Assembly (NCBI GenBank): GCA_000969725.1 | Contig: JXSR01S022628.1 | DNA: 30,375 nucleotides | Strand: one strand, 5' to 3' | Origin: Ophiothrix spiculata | Lineage: Eukaryota; Echinodermata; Ophiuroidea; Amphilepidida; Ophiotrichidae | Shown here: in pieces, positions 21,271-30,375 of the stretch | Layout of the letters: every line of letters starts with the position of its first letter | Numbering within the stretch: position 1 is the first letter of the stretch | Program-made: the position numbers and the translations under genes | Notes under the pieces: generated by a model | What the model saw: only the letters and a program-made list of their open reading frames with translations | Databases searched by the model: none | Told to the model about the DNA's origin: nothing

Positions 21271-22162
21271 AATGTATGCCACAATATGAGGCCATAATGT
21301 CAGTCTTAGCGCTGAATCAAATTAGGAAGTGTATATTTTGAAGGCCATGTAATGTTGTTGGCAGAAACCAGAGATGGTTATCGCTGTTTTTCGCTGTAAA
21401 CAATATCTATGAGTTCATGACCCCTTTTAAGTTAAAATTGCTAATTCTAATATTCATTTCAAATTAGAATAACGTATTATAAACACAAAGGTTTTCCACC
21501 TCAACTAGCTTCAACCTCCAGATTAATATGATATTTACACAAGCTATTCCATAAATTAAAATCAAACCCTATAGAATGCATGTCGTTTAAAAAAAATGAA
21601 ATTTTAGGCTCGATTTAGCTTGCCCTGGAAATAAACTCGATATTTTTATGTTTGTTTCTTTGCGCCTCTTCTTTGGGGAAGAATGGGAATTTCAGACTTT
21701 ATACCGGAGAGCGTTTTGGTGATTGCAGAGGAAATGCCTGGCCTTCTTTAACCATTGATCACCTAAGCTATCGTTTACCATGACGGATGGTTACCCCCTG
21801 TGAATTCGAAAAAAAAAATGACACGCCAAAACTTAGTATATGGTAAAATAACTTTTTTGTTGCCACCAAATTCATGAAAATTGGCCAAAGCGTTAATTAT
21901 TTAAGCTATTTGGTTAAAATTGCCCACAATTCAAACTTTTGGTATAAAAATTATAAATATCTATCTTTAATCGTTTGCTATTGAATAAAGAAAATGATAA
22001 TCTCAACATGTTCATGTTATTTTTATTGGGTTTTGATAATTAAGTAAGAAATGATAATCTTACCACCAGAGCTTAGGTAATATGCAAATGATTATATAAT
22101 AAACAATTTAATTCATCGATGTTAACAAATATAAGATCGAATTTTGAACCATTATAATTACA

Positions 22163-22193
22163 AGGTCATGAGGTCACATTCATCATGAGGTCA
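22163..22193 (+). promoter_or_regulatory. AGGTCA direct repeat, 2-nt spacing (DR2), plus a third half-site
   Basis: AGGTCA occurs at 22163-22168 and 22171-22176, separated by TG, with a third AGGTCA at 22188-22193. A 17-bp unit TCATGAGGTCAC(A/G)TTCA is also tandemly doubled here. AGGTCA repeats with 2-nt spacing are known binding sites for RAR/RXR-type nuclear receptors. Function here is only inferred. The matching place in D2 lacks it. Confidence 0.35.
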
Positions 22194-22852
22194 CGTTCAT
22201 CTACGTGCTTGATGTTTTTTTTTTTATTAAACTACAAGTATATTTGCAGTTAAAATCTGCTAGATGACACATCAAAGACCACATTCATGAAATTTGAAAA
22301 ATGTATCTTTCCTTTGAGACCTATAAAACGAATAAATAAAATGAGAAGAATGTACGAAAGGGACAAGATGTCGTTGATCATATTTACGCGATGAATATCA
22401 TGATAACACAGCAAGCATCGTAAAACGAAAGAAGGACAATCTTAAGCTATATCCTAATGTTGCTTTAAGTAGTCATGTATTACACAATTATAACTTATAA
22501 GTATGGTTTTGTACATACAATATGCGAAGTTGCCGATGAAATAGGTGGTAAGTCACAAAGTATGAGAACTTTAAAAAATTGACTTCTAAAGTGAAAACAT
22601 GGTGATAAGGTCAATTTTGATATAAAATATAAAACGTATATAAAATATAATACATAACATGTATTCATGAACATTTTTTAAACTATGCCCAAGCTTTGAA
22701 AGACATATACCCAGTAAAGTGTACTAATGTAAAGTTAAATTCTTAACAGTTGGTAGTGTACACGGTTATGATCTGACATCTTAAAACTGGAATATTAGTA
22801 ATCAAAATATGAAATAAAATGAATGTTGAAATCCGGAGCACCTCGAATATGT

Positions 22853-22900
22853 TGACCTTTAATTGACCTGTCCACAGAACCAAATGTATGTCAAAGGTCA
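22853..22900 (-). promoter_or_regulatory. AGGTCA direct repeat, 5-nt spacing (DR5), on the minus strand
   Basis: TGACCT at 22853-22858 and 22864-22869 forms an AGGTCA direct repeat with 5-nt spacing on the minus strand. A CAAAGGTCA extended half-site follows on the plus strand at 22892-22900. DR5 is the classical retinoic acid response element spacing. D2 does not keep these sites. No linked gene is visible. Confidence 0.35.
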
Positions 22901-23147
22901 TCAAACTTGGTTTGCTAAAAATCGAACCATTTCCATACTTAAAATAGATTCAGGGAACAAGAAACACAGAATGATAGAGTACAAGGAAAGAGAACAAAAA
23001 TACCAAAAGGATAATTTGCTGATCTTTTTATTATTCTTATTTGCTATTTATGTATGGGATGCGAGTGAGAATTAACTGCATGTCCCTTATGTTGCAGGTG
23101 TTTCTTCAATATCATTTTAAAGGCTGAATTACTAAATCTGATGCTTA

Positions 23148-23554
23148 GGCCGCATAAAAAACAAGTTGTTTCTCGTCCCCTCCCTTCTCACTTTTTCGTG
23201 CCGCACCATTTTTTGTGTGCAAAAATGCTAAAAAGATGTTAAAAATTAAACTACATCGTTCAAATATCAAGATCCCGCTTTCCCTTTTAAAGGATTCTTT
23301 AAATTGTTGATGTTTTTAACGTTGAAACTGTCATTAAACCAACATATATCCATATCACATAGAGTTAAAGAGGCAGCAACTGAATGTGCAGTGAACATCT
23401 ACAAAGGGTAAACCTGGATCTCCCAACCTTAAAAAAAACCCAACCCCCCCCCCCCAAAAAAAAAAAAAAAAACCACACACACACACACACACCCTCCCTC
23501 CTCATATTTTGAGAAACTTTCGGACGAGAAACAACTGATTTTTTTTATGTGGCC
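23148..23554. mobile_element. MITE private to D1, exact TTA target duplication (PIF/Harbinger-like)
   Basis: It begins GGCCGCATAAAAAACAAGTT and ends in the inverse: reversed it begins GGCCACATAAAAAAAATCAG. Both arms continue GTTGTTTCTCGTCC. TTA flanks both sides (23145-23147 and 23555-23557). D2 shows the clean empty site GATGCTTACAATAAAATG (about 29220-29237) with one TTA. The 407-bp element holds a poly-C/poly-A run and a CA microsatellite, and no coding frame. Confidence 0.93.
23431..23494 (+). repeat. Low-complexity A/C tract and CA microsatellite
   Basis: A run of A, then C, then A is followed by about eight to nine CA units, inside the D1 MITE. This is prone to assembly and replication slippage. 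Confidence 0.9.
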
Positions 23555-23879
23555 TTACAATAAAATGAAAAGGAAGTTCTCAACACATAGATTCAAGAAC
23601 TGTATACTATCGGTTATTCACCAGTTTACCACTTACAATGCTCATGTCGAATCATAATATTGCTGTGTTGACAACATGTTTACTTGCGGGTGTTGTGACT
23701 ATCCCAATAAAATGTTTCTAAAACAAATGTAGACATTGGACTTTAAATGAATCATTAAAGGAACTAGCCTAGATTCCACTTGGTATAAAAAAGCATATAT
23801 TGCTCAAATTGAGTAGTGTGCGATTAGAGCTGAGCTCCAAATGTTAAATATGCTCATTCACGTTCGATTTTATCAAAAT

Positions 23880-23960
23880 GAGTTACCGATACTACATACA
23901 ACGTACAACGTACATACATACAACGGTTCTTATATAGCGCAATTTCAAGATTGATCATTG
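23880..23960 (-). repeat. SINE/LINE 3' end fragment with GCGCTATATAAG motif
   Basis: On the minus strand TTGAAATTGCGCTATATAAG is followed by GTATGTATGTACGTTG-like simple repeats. A GCGCTATATAA signature with a simple-repeat tail is frequent at SINE 3' ends in marine invertebrate genomes. It is short, and absent from the matching part of D2. Confidence 0.45.
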
Positions 23961-24854
23961 CGATTTAAAATGTCTTTAAAAAAACTATACAATGAATACA
24001 TAATACAAAAATACATTCATAAAAATGAAGTATCTAAGAATTTACAAATACAAATATATTGTAAAGACCATACTAGTATATTTTGTGGAGTCTTCTCTAT
24101 TAAATGCTTTTTATTTGACAAAAAATCGGGCATTCTGATGAAAAGATGTAGCCGATCGATGTTATGTGAAATTTGGTAATATCTTTGCACATATTTCAGC
24201 TAAAAATACTTGCACAATATTTGATTCAACCACTCTTGATTCAACCCATGTTGCTAATTTATGTCATTAAATTACAGGACACGTAAATCTTATGTTTTTA
24301 CCGCTTCCCCACATTGCTATATATTTAAGACAGTTCATTTAAAAATTAATAACTTTACAGCATTACAGCGGGTGTATTAATTAACATCAATTTAAGTAAA
24401 ATGAAATGATATTAATTAAAATATACTAATCTAGTTTCAAAATTTTGGATAAACTGAATTACTTAATAGTGGAATAAGTCAAAATATCAAGGGGTCCCTC
24501 CAGAATCTCAGTGCACATCTCGAAAATGTTGCCTTCTCAATTAGCAAGTAATTTTCACTCTCTATCTATTCATGTAGTGTTTTATCTTATCTGTGTATTT
24601 TGTATAGTAAGTGCTGTAATGTGATTGACATCAGTTTCCCATTATATTTAAATTTAGGTGGTCCGGACTAACCTTCTTCTGAGTTTATTGACCTCCATGC
24701 CATGTTTCAATTTGCATAGAGCATCATTGTTTTGCTTCTCAACTTTGGGAACTACTATTTTATTGAATTTAATACCCGGTTTTGATCCGCCATGTCATAT
24801 CATATTCTACCAAATTCTATTATTTGTATAAAGCCTAGCTGAATGTTATAATTT

Positions 24855-24918
24855 GAAGTTTGCATACATAGCATATGTATAAAATATATTGAATGAATTG
24901 ATTGTTGTGATTTTTAGT
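24855..24918 (+). repeat. Direct repeat, unit 1
   Basis: 64 bp starting GAAGTTTGCATACATAGCAT and ending GTGATTTTTAGT recurs at 25094-25157 with a single visible substitution. Looser similarity extends about 15 bp further upstream in both. Confidence 0.9.
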
Positions 24919-24963
24919 TTAGAATTTTATCAAGAAAAAAGATAAAAAAGTATATTCCGGTGG

Positions 24964-25003
24964 ACAATTGTCTACCTTTGTCTGGTCAAAGGTAAACAAT
25001 TGT
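24964..25003. repeat. Strong hairpin between the direct repeats
   Basis: ACAATTGTCTACCTTTG pairs with CAAAGGTAAACAATTGT (16 of 17 positions) around a 6-nt loop TCTGGT. It lies inside the 175-bp spacer between the two near-identical direct repeats. It may be the centre of a small inverted-repeat element. Confidence 0.75.
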
Positions 25004-25093
25004 CTACCCTGATAAACTTATTTCTGGAAAAAGTTCATTTTTTAAGATTTTATAAAAGCAATTTAGATTTTATAGTGTTTGATGTTATTATTG

Positions 25094-25157
25094 GAAGTTT
25101 GCATACATAACATATGTATAAAATATATTGAATGAATTGATTGTTGTGATTTTTAGT
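25094..25157 (+). repeat. Direct repeat, unit 2
   Basis: Near-identical copy of 24855-24918 (CATACATAACATATG against CATACATAGCATATG), 239 bp downstream. The low divergence implies a recent duplication or ongoing conversion. Confidence 0.9.
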
Positions 25158-25640
25158 GATAATTAACTAACAACTGAAAGGTGTTTTTTTTTTTATTTTA
25201 CATAAAATATACACCATCTACAGTATATAATGAAATCTTATGGTCAATATCGCAAAAGCAAAACTTCTAGTTTTCAAACAAGTATTACTTAAAAGCAAAA
25301 TATAGTGAAATCATGGTTTGCCAAGTTCATTTCAAATACATATATCCATGGCACTATGGAAGCGAATTTTCAGAATATTGTGGTCGTGGTCGCATTTGTA
25401 TAATATTGTAACATTATCCCATTTGTCGACTCTTTTCTATAGTGCCCTACATGTTTAGTGTCATCCTACACTTATCCGTAAAGTTTTGTAATAGTTACGT
25501 TTTTGTTTTGTAGTTATGATTGAATAAGGGCTATTATTACAATCTCGTAAAACGTTTCAGAAACATTGAGTAATTGATTTTTGAATCAGGATCTGCAACC
25601 CTTGGACTGCTCCCTTTAAGTCTAGTTTTTAAGTTATAGT
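25158..25640. other. No recognisable gene
   Basis: AT-rich sequence without an identified repeat or exon. It may include the body of the retroelement whose 3' end follows. Confidence 0.4.
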
Positions 25641-25773
25641 AGCGTATGGTTTTCTGTAGTTGTATCAATCTTTTGCTCTCTGTACATTTTGTTTGTTCAT
25701 TTGTAAAGGGCGTAGAGACCATAACCGGTTTATGCACTTAAAAGCGCCTCATTATTATTATGATGATGATGAT
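25640..25773 (+). repeat. SINE/LINE 3' end with ATT/ATG tail
   Basis: TTGTAAAGGGCGTAGAGACC leads to TATGCACTTAAAAGCGCC, then ATTATTATTATGATGATGAT. This is the usual layout of a SINE or LINE 3' end in invertebrate genomes, where a GCGC-containing end runs into a trinucleotide tail. The 5' limit is not determined. Confidence 0.6.
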
Positions 25774-25888
25774 CATTCATTTGGGCATTCCATAATGCAT
25801 CACTAATTTCCTCAAAAATATTCTTTTCCTACGAAATAGCTAATTTGACCAAATATGCTTTTATGCAAAAATTATCTCAGCTTCTAGT

Positions 25889-25920
25889 AAACAAAACAAA
25901 CAAACAAACAAACAAAAACA
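25889..25920 (+). repeat. CAAA microsatellite
   Basis: About six to seven ACAA/CAAA units. A related (CAAA)n tract occurs in copy B near 16735-16750. Confidence 0.85.
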
Positions 25921-26562
25921 CCTTGAATTTTCAGCATGCTGCATAACACAACACTAGAAATAAGGTCTGTCACACAGTACGCCTGTGATCCGACAATTTT
26001 TGACTGGTCCGCCGCATTTAGGTAATTTAAATGCAAAATGCATTATTGTTTATGTATAAGATGACGTATATAATAAATTACTGTGCTGAGCGATCGGGAT
26101 ATATCATTTCTTCTGGTTGCTTGTAGACAGACAATGTTTATTATTCACAAGAAATAACATACATACTGTAACAACACGAGGCAGTGATCTGCCTCGTCTT
26201 TACTGATAACAGTATAAAACCAAACTGGACAATTTATACCGTGAAACTCTCATGATTTCTATTCGATCGTATCACATATAGGCAATCTTAGCCGGTAGTA
26301 AGATCACATTATCATTTTTTCTTGCCATAAATACTGAAATTTTTATATTCATTGGACAAGAAAACAAGATGATAGAAACAGCTTTAAAATCACAAGCATT
26401 TTTGATACAATTTTGGCTACGTTTACGGACGCTATGAATGAAATAAATAGGTTTTTTTTTTAATTCAAGGAAAACCTATTTGTGATTGAAACACTTTCAG
26501 TCAGCATTGGTCTGTCACTTGAAATGGTATGCATCTAGTTTTTTAGGTTATAATTCGATTCA
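25921..26562. other. No recognisable gene
   Basis: AT-rich spacer before copy C with no identified feature. Confidence 0.5.
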
Positions 26563-27452
26563 ATTTTACTTCATACGCTGCTTATTAATATCTTCATTAG
26601 TGACTTGTTATCATTTTATTTTATTCAGGCATTAGAATTATTTGTTATTTATTAGATACTTGTACATTAACAAAGTGCTTATATTGATAAATTTAAGATG
26701 TTGGTACTGTGAATATTGGTAGTAATATGTTTAATAATATCTCACCTTCCTCATTCAATCAACTAAAATCACCAACCCAAACATACCTTATCCAAAGCTA
26801 TGGACACGTTACCTCTGACATTTTGATCAGAGTAAATAAAGCTAATTAGTTTGCCAGGATGAAAGAAGGGTGCCAAAAGGGCTCCATAAGATAAATCGAT
26901 TCTTATGTAGCCTTTGCGCGCTGAAATGTTCAGAATGGTTGTGAAATGTTGTTCACGTCATACTGCTTATAAAAATGTATATTGAGAAAGTGCACAACAA
27001 TGCAAATTCTAATGTTTTATTTTATTTTAAGTAAATAATATAAGCGTTATGCAGGTAATATACCAAACTTGTACATATTATACAGTTCTATTTTCAGACT
27101 TAGGTTTAATAAATACATGCTTTTAAAAATCTGAAAAAAGGTAATCATTATGACTTTTATTCCTATTTTTAGAAACAAGATGTAGAATAAGGCTGTACTT
27201 GCGACAATTGATTCTACAAGAACTATGTGAGATCCTTAAACTGGAGACAAGAATAGCGATTAACAAGTGCAAGCATGGCCAGGAATTTATTAAGGGTAAT
27301 TCGTAATTTTTACAACAACTTGTACACTTGTCGTTAATGTGGTTAACCACTGTAGTTGAGTCGGTACTTTAAGGACCTTGAGATGAAAACATTATACACT
27401 ACTTTCAGTTTACTCTGTAGCATCTTTGTAGTGAAAGTTAGTGTCAGGTATT
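26563..27452 (+). repeat. Partial third copy (C) of the A/B unit
   Basis: It begins at nearly the same left boundary as A and B (TTTTACTTCATACGCTGCTT). It keeps blocks such as CTCATTCAATCAA, CCTCTGACATTT, GGGCTCCATA, GGAGACAAGAATAGCGATTA-like sequence and TCTGTAGCATCTTT. It covers only the first 1.7-1.8 kb of the A/B unit, with a large internal deletion, and is clearly more diverged than A is from B. Confidence 0.75.
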
Positions 27453-27454
27453 TA

Positions 27455-27536
27455 GGGGCGGCTTTGGCTATTATTTATTCCGGTTGAACCGCCTAGAACC
27501 GGTAGGCAACCGTCGGTTGAGTTTTGAAACGACCCC
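27455..27536. repeat. GC-rich 82-bp island at the C/D2 junction, possible mini-TIR element
   Basis: The island starts GGGGCGGCTTTGG and ends TTTTGAAACGACCCC, so the outermost bases are loosely inverted. Internally it has CCGGTTGAACCG and GAACCGG. Its composition stands out sharply from the AT-rich flanks. It could be a tiny MITE remnant or a leftover of the rearrangement. Confidence 0.35.
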
Positions 27537-27544
27537 ATAGTCAA

Positions 27545-29965
27545 CATGTATTTTGAATATGTTACAATTTGAGGTCATAACACCAGTCTTAGCGCTGAAT
27601 CAAAAGGGAGACTTATTAAAAGATATGTTTTGAAGGCCATGTAATGTTGTTGGCATAAACCAGAGATTGTTATCGCTGTTTTTGCTATAAGCAATGTCTA
27701 TGAGTCCAAACACCTTTTTAGTTCTTAACTAGCTTCAATAACCAGAGTATGATATTTTTACATGCTATTCCATATATTTAAAGCAACCCTATTGAATGCA
27801 TGGTGTATAAAAATTTGAATTTTTAGGCTCGATTTAAATTACCTTCTTCAGATTTAAAAAAGTATATTTATTTTGTTTTATAAACTGGGAATTTGTATGT
27901 TTGATCTTTGTGCCTCTTCTTTGGGGTAAAGGTATTGTATAAAAAAAGGGAATTAGAGACTTTATACCGGAGGGTGTTTTTGGCAATTTGATACGAAATT
28001 TTTGATCTTGTCTTCTTTAATCCTATACTATCGTTTTCCATGAGGGATGGTTACCCCCTGTGAGCATAGAATAATTGACACACCTAAACATAGTATAGAT
28101 AGGAACACTTTTTTATTGCTATATATAGAATGTGCCTAATCAAACTGTCAGCAATTTTTTAGCATTATTTATAAGGCTGTTATAATATTATTCTATAAGC
28201 TAATAAAGAACGAGTTTCGACAGCTTCTTTTCCAAAAAAACGGATTAACATGAATATCACACTAGACACGGTAATGACTTTATTCCAACGAGGAATAAAA
28301 AGGTTTTCTCAGATCAATCAAATAAAACGTCTGGTTCTGTTGTTTAGAATACGATTGATAACAAAATTAAAAAATCAAAATCGATAAAACACTTTCGTAA
28401 ACAACTGTCACCTCCTATTAAATTATCATTAGCAAAACAACTTTGTTTGGGGCATAAGTGACTTGTTTAGTTCTTTTGTTTTTGTTTTGTTTTGTTTTTC
28501 TGTTTTGTGTTTACATCAGGCCTTTCTGGCCTTTCAATCACATTGTTCATATTGATTTGCTTGTCTTCTATGTATTTATAGCTATTTGTAAATATTGATA
28601 TGGAAAATAAAACTGTCTGAATGAATAAATGAATGAACGTATGTGAAGATATACCGAGATTGGCATCATGTAATTGTGTTTAAAAGACATAATGCAGAAA
28701 AGGCAGAAACAACAGAAATGAGCAGTTTAAATAAGATCCGATTTTGAACCCCTATAATCACAAGGTGGTTAATGCAAATAGAAAATGGAAATTTTGACAA
28801 AGTATTTAGATTTTTACCAATAAAGATATGTATATGTTTGATCGTTGGAAATAAACATTTTTATTTTCATGTCATTTTAAACAAAAATCCCAAATTTTAA
28901 GTCTTAAAAACATATATCTCCGTGCTTGATGTTTTATAAAACTAATGTGTCAAACTTTTAAAGGATCTATCCACAGAACAAAGTGATACTGTACAAGTAT
29001 GTGAATGGCCATTAGCCTGGTATGCTAAAAATTGAATCATTTTCATATATCATGTATATACTTACAATATATTCGGGGAACAAAAAAAAACGCAAAATGT
29101 AGTATCATGGAACAACAACACCAAAAGGGCTATACGAGAGATACAAGTGAGAATTGATGTTTGTCCTGTATGTTGCAGGTGTTTCTTCAATGTCATTTTC
29201 AAGGCTGAATTACTAAATGTGATGCTTACAATAAAATGAAAGAAAGTTCTCAAGACACAATATTCAAGAACTATATACTATCGGTTATTCACCCGTTTAC
29301 CACTTACACTGCTTTTGTCGAATCATATAATGCTGTGTTGACAACATGTTTTCTTGCGGGTGTTGTGACTATTCCAATACTTTAAACGTATCATTAAAAG
29401 GACTAGCCTTGATTCCATTTGGTATTAAAAAGCTTTAAAATGTATCAAAAGCAAGAAGAAAAATTATAAACTCCACGCTGTTACCTGACACACATTGCTC
29501 AAATTGAATATAATAGTATATTCTGTGATAATAGTATATTCTGTGAATATTCCTCTAAATGCTTTTTATTTAAAAAATCGAACATTCGGTTCCAAAGATG
29601 TGGTCGGTTAACGGTATGCAGTGCATATGAAAGTTGATAATATCTCTGCAGCTAAATGTATTTGCAAAATAATTTATACAATTGTTGATGCAAATTTATG
29701 TCATTACAATTACAGGGTAGTTAAAATTTTGTGTTTTTATTGCTTCCCCACCCTGTTATATCTAAAACAATTCATTCAGGGTTCTTCCAGAACCTCAATG
29801 TACATCTCAAAAATGTAACCTTCTAAAGTGACCTTTAGTTTAACAATCATGTTTTACTATCTGTCTGTATATCTACTGTCTTGCCTTACCTTCGTATTGT
29901 GTATTGTTTTCGAACCGTAATTTCCTTGACACCAATTTCTTCATTATATTTGAAGTAGGTGGGGC
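27545..29965 (+). repeat. Dispersed segmental duplication, copy D2
   Basis: This is the paralogue of D1, in the same orientation and block order. It lacks the D1 MITE (clean empty site near 29225) and the DR2/DR5 motifs, and carries its own LINE-like tail (about 28455-28637). It follows partial copy C almost directly, whereas D1 is separated from copy B by about 2.4 kb. Confidence 0.85.
28455..28637 (+). repeat. LINE-type 3' end with GAAT/AATG tail, private to D2
   Basis: A TTTTG-rich stretch leads to GGCCTTTCTGGCCTTTCAAT, then TGTAAATATTGATATGGAAA, AATAAAACTGTCTGAATGAA and a short GAATGAATAAATGAATG tail. The AATAAA followed by a simple repeat fits a retroelement 3' end. D1 has no equivalent block. 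Confidence 0.6.
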
Positions 29966-30375
29966 AAGACCATAGAAAAAAATTGTACAGGTATGTAACT
30001 AGTAATGAGATTAAGCTGTCTTTTTTTAGTTACGTGGCAATTAACACGGTCATTTATCCTTCCTACCTCTTATACTTGTATATGACGTTTATATTTCGTT
30101 AGTACTGTATAAATGTAAAGATGGTACCTATAGCTTGGATGCCTCGTTTTTTCTGTTAGTCGGGATGTGGAGAACCGCTGTTTTCAAACTTTTGTGTTTT
30201 GAATACTTTTATGAACATTCGGAACAAAACGGTGCAATAGAAAGGACATGAATTGATGTATATAACCTATTAAAGCTTGATAATTCAACATTCAAGTTTT
30301 CTAGTTGCGAATTTGTTTTGGTATGTTAAAAATAAATACATATGGCTAATTCCATGATCTTGTATCACATACATG
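29966..30375. other. No recognisable gene
   Basis: AT-rich sequence after the D2 similarity ends. Nothing further recognised up to the window edge. Confidence 0.5.

Larger units (their letters stand above)
21271..24665 (+). repeat. Dispersed segmental duplication, copy D1
   Basis: It matches D2 (27545-29965) in order and orientation over many blocks: CAGTCTTAGCGCTGAATCAA, TTTTGAAGGCCATGTAATGT, TTTTTAGGCTCGATTTA-type sequence, GCCTCTTCTTTGGGG, GGATGGTTACCCCCTGTGA, GTTGCAGGTGTTTCTTCAAT, ACTATCGGTTATTCACC and TTGCGGGTGTTGTGACTAT. It is longer than D2, partly because of a private MITE. Divergence is greater than between A and B. No open frame is conserved. Confidence 0.85.

Noticed and set aside
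1..30375. CRISPR array, bacterial operon, prophage or integron
   Set aside because: No regularly spaced repeats with unique spacers, no bacterial gene density or ribosome binding sites. The sequence is eukaryotic in character throughout.

Overview
This window looks like non-coding DNA from a metazoan, most likely a marine or other invertebrate. It is roughly two-thirds A+T by eye. I find no intact protein-coding gene, rRNA, tRNA gene, operon structure or CRISPR array. What is recognisable is transposable-element debris: an RTE/BovB-like LINE, a CR1/Jockey-like LINE tail, tRNA-promoter-bearing repeats, LINE/SINE 3' ends with microsatellite tails, and at least seven short inverted-terminal-repeat elements (MITEs). 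The species cannot be named from this sequence.

Layout. 1-2.1 kb: a decayed mariner-like element (349-1454), then a dispersed repeat that runs into an ATTGT microsatellite. 2.1-5.3 kb: two copies of a tRNA-like composite repeat, a weak exon candidate (3401-3590, minus), an inverted partner of the 1.6 kb repeat, and a hairpin holding four AP-1-type motifs. 5.9-7.2 kb: a 304-bp TTA-flanked MITE and a second inverted-repeat element. 8.1-11.3 kb: a nested retrotransposon. A broken minus-strand RTE-type LINE is split between reverse transcriptase motifs B and C by a 701-bp plus-strand LINE tail with its own target-site duplication.

12.06-18.82 kb: two tandem copies (A and B) of a unit of about 3.2 kb, with a MITE at the junction. 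A third, partial and more diverged copy (C) lies at 26.56-27.45 kb. A second paralogous pair, D1 (21.27-24.67 kb) and D2 (27.55-29.97 kb), follows. D2 sits directly behind C. Between B and D1 lies a MITE nested inside another MITE (18896-19861).

The most useful property of the window is that the paralogous copies act as natural empty-site controls. Three MITEs are present in one copy and absent from the other, so their ends and target duplications can be read directly and their insertion placed after the duplication. I found nothing that supports a new multi-gene system. The items most worth checking are the composite tRNA-like repeat, the retinoic-acid-receptor-style DR2/DR5 motifs confined to D1, the AP-1 hairpin, and the near-identical direct repeats around a hairpin at 24.9-25.2 kb. 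All boundaries and similarities were read by eye without alignment software.
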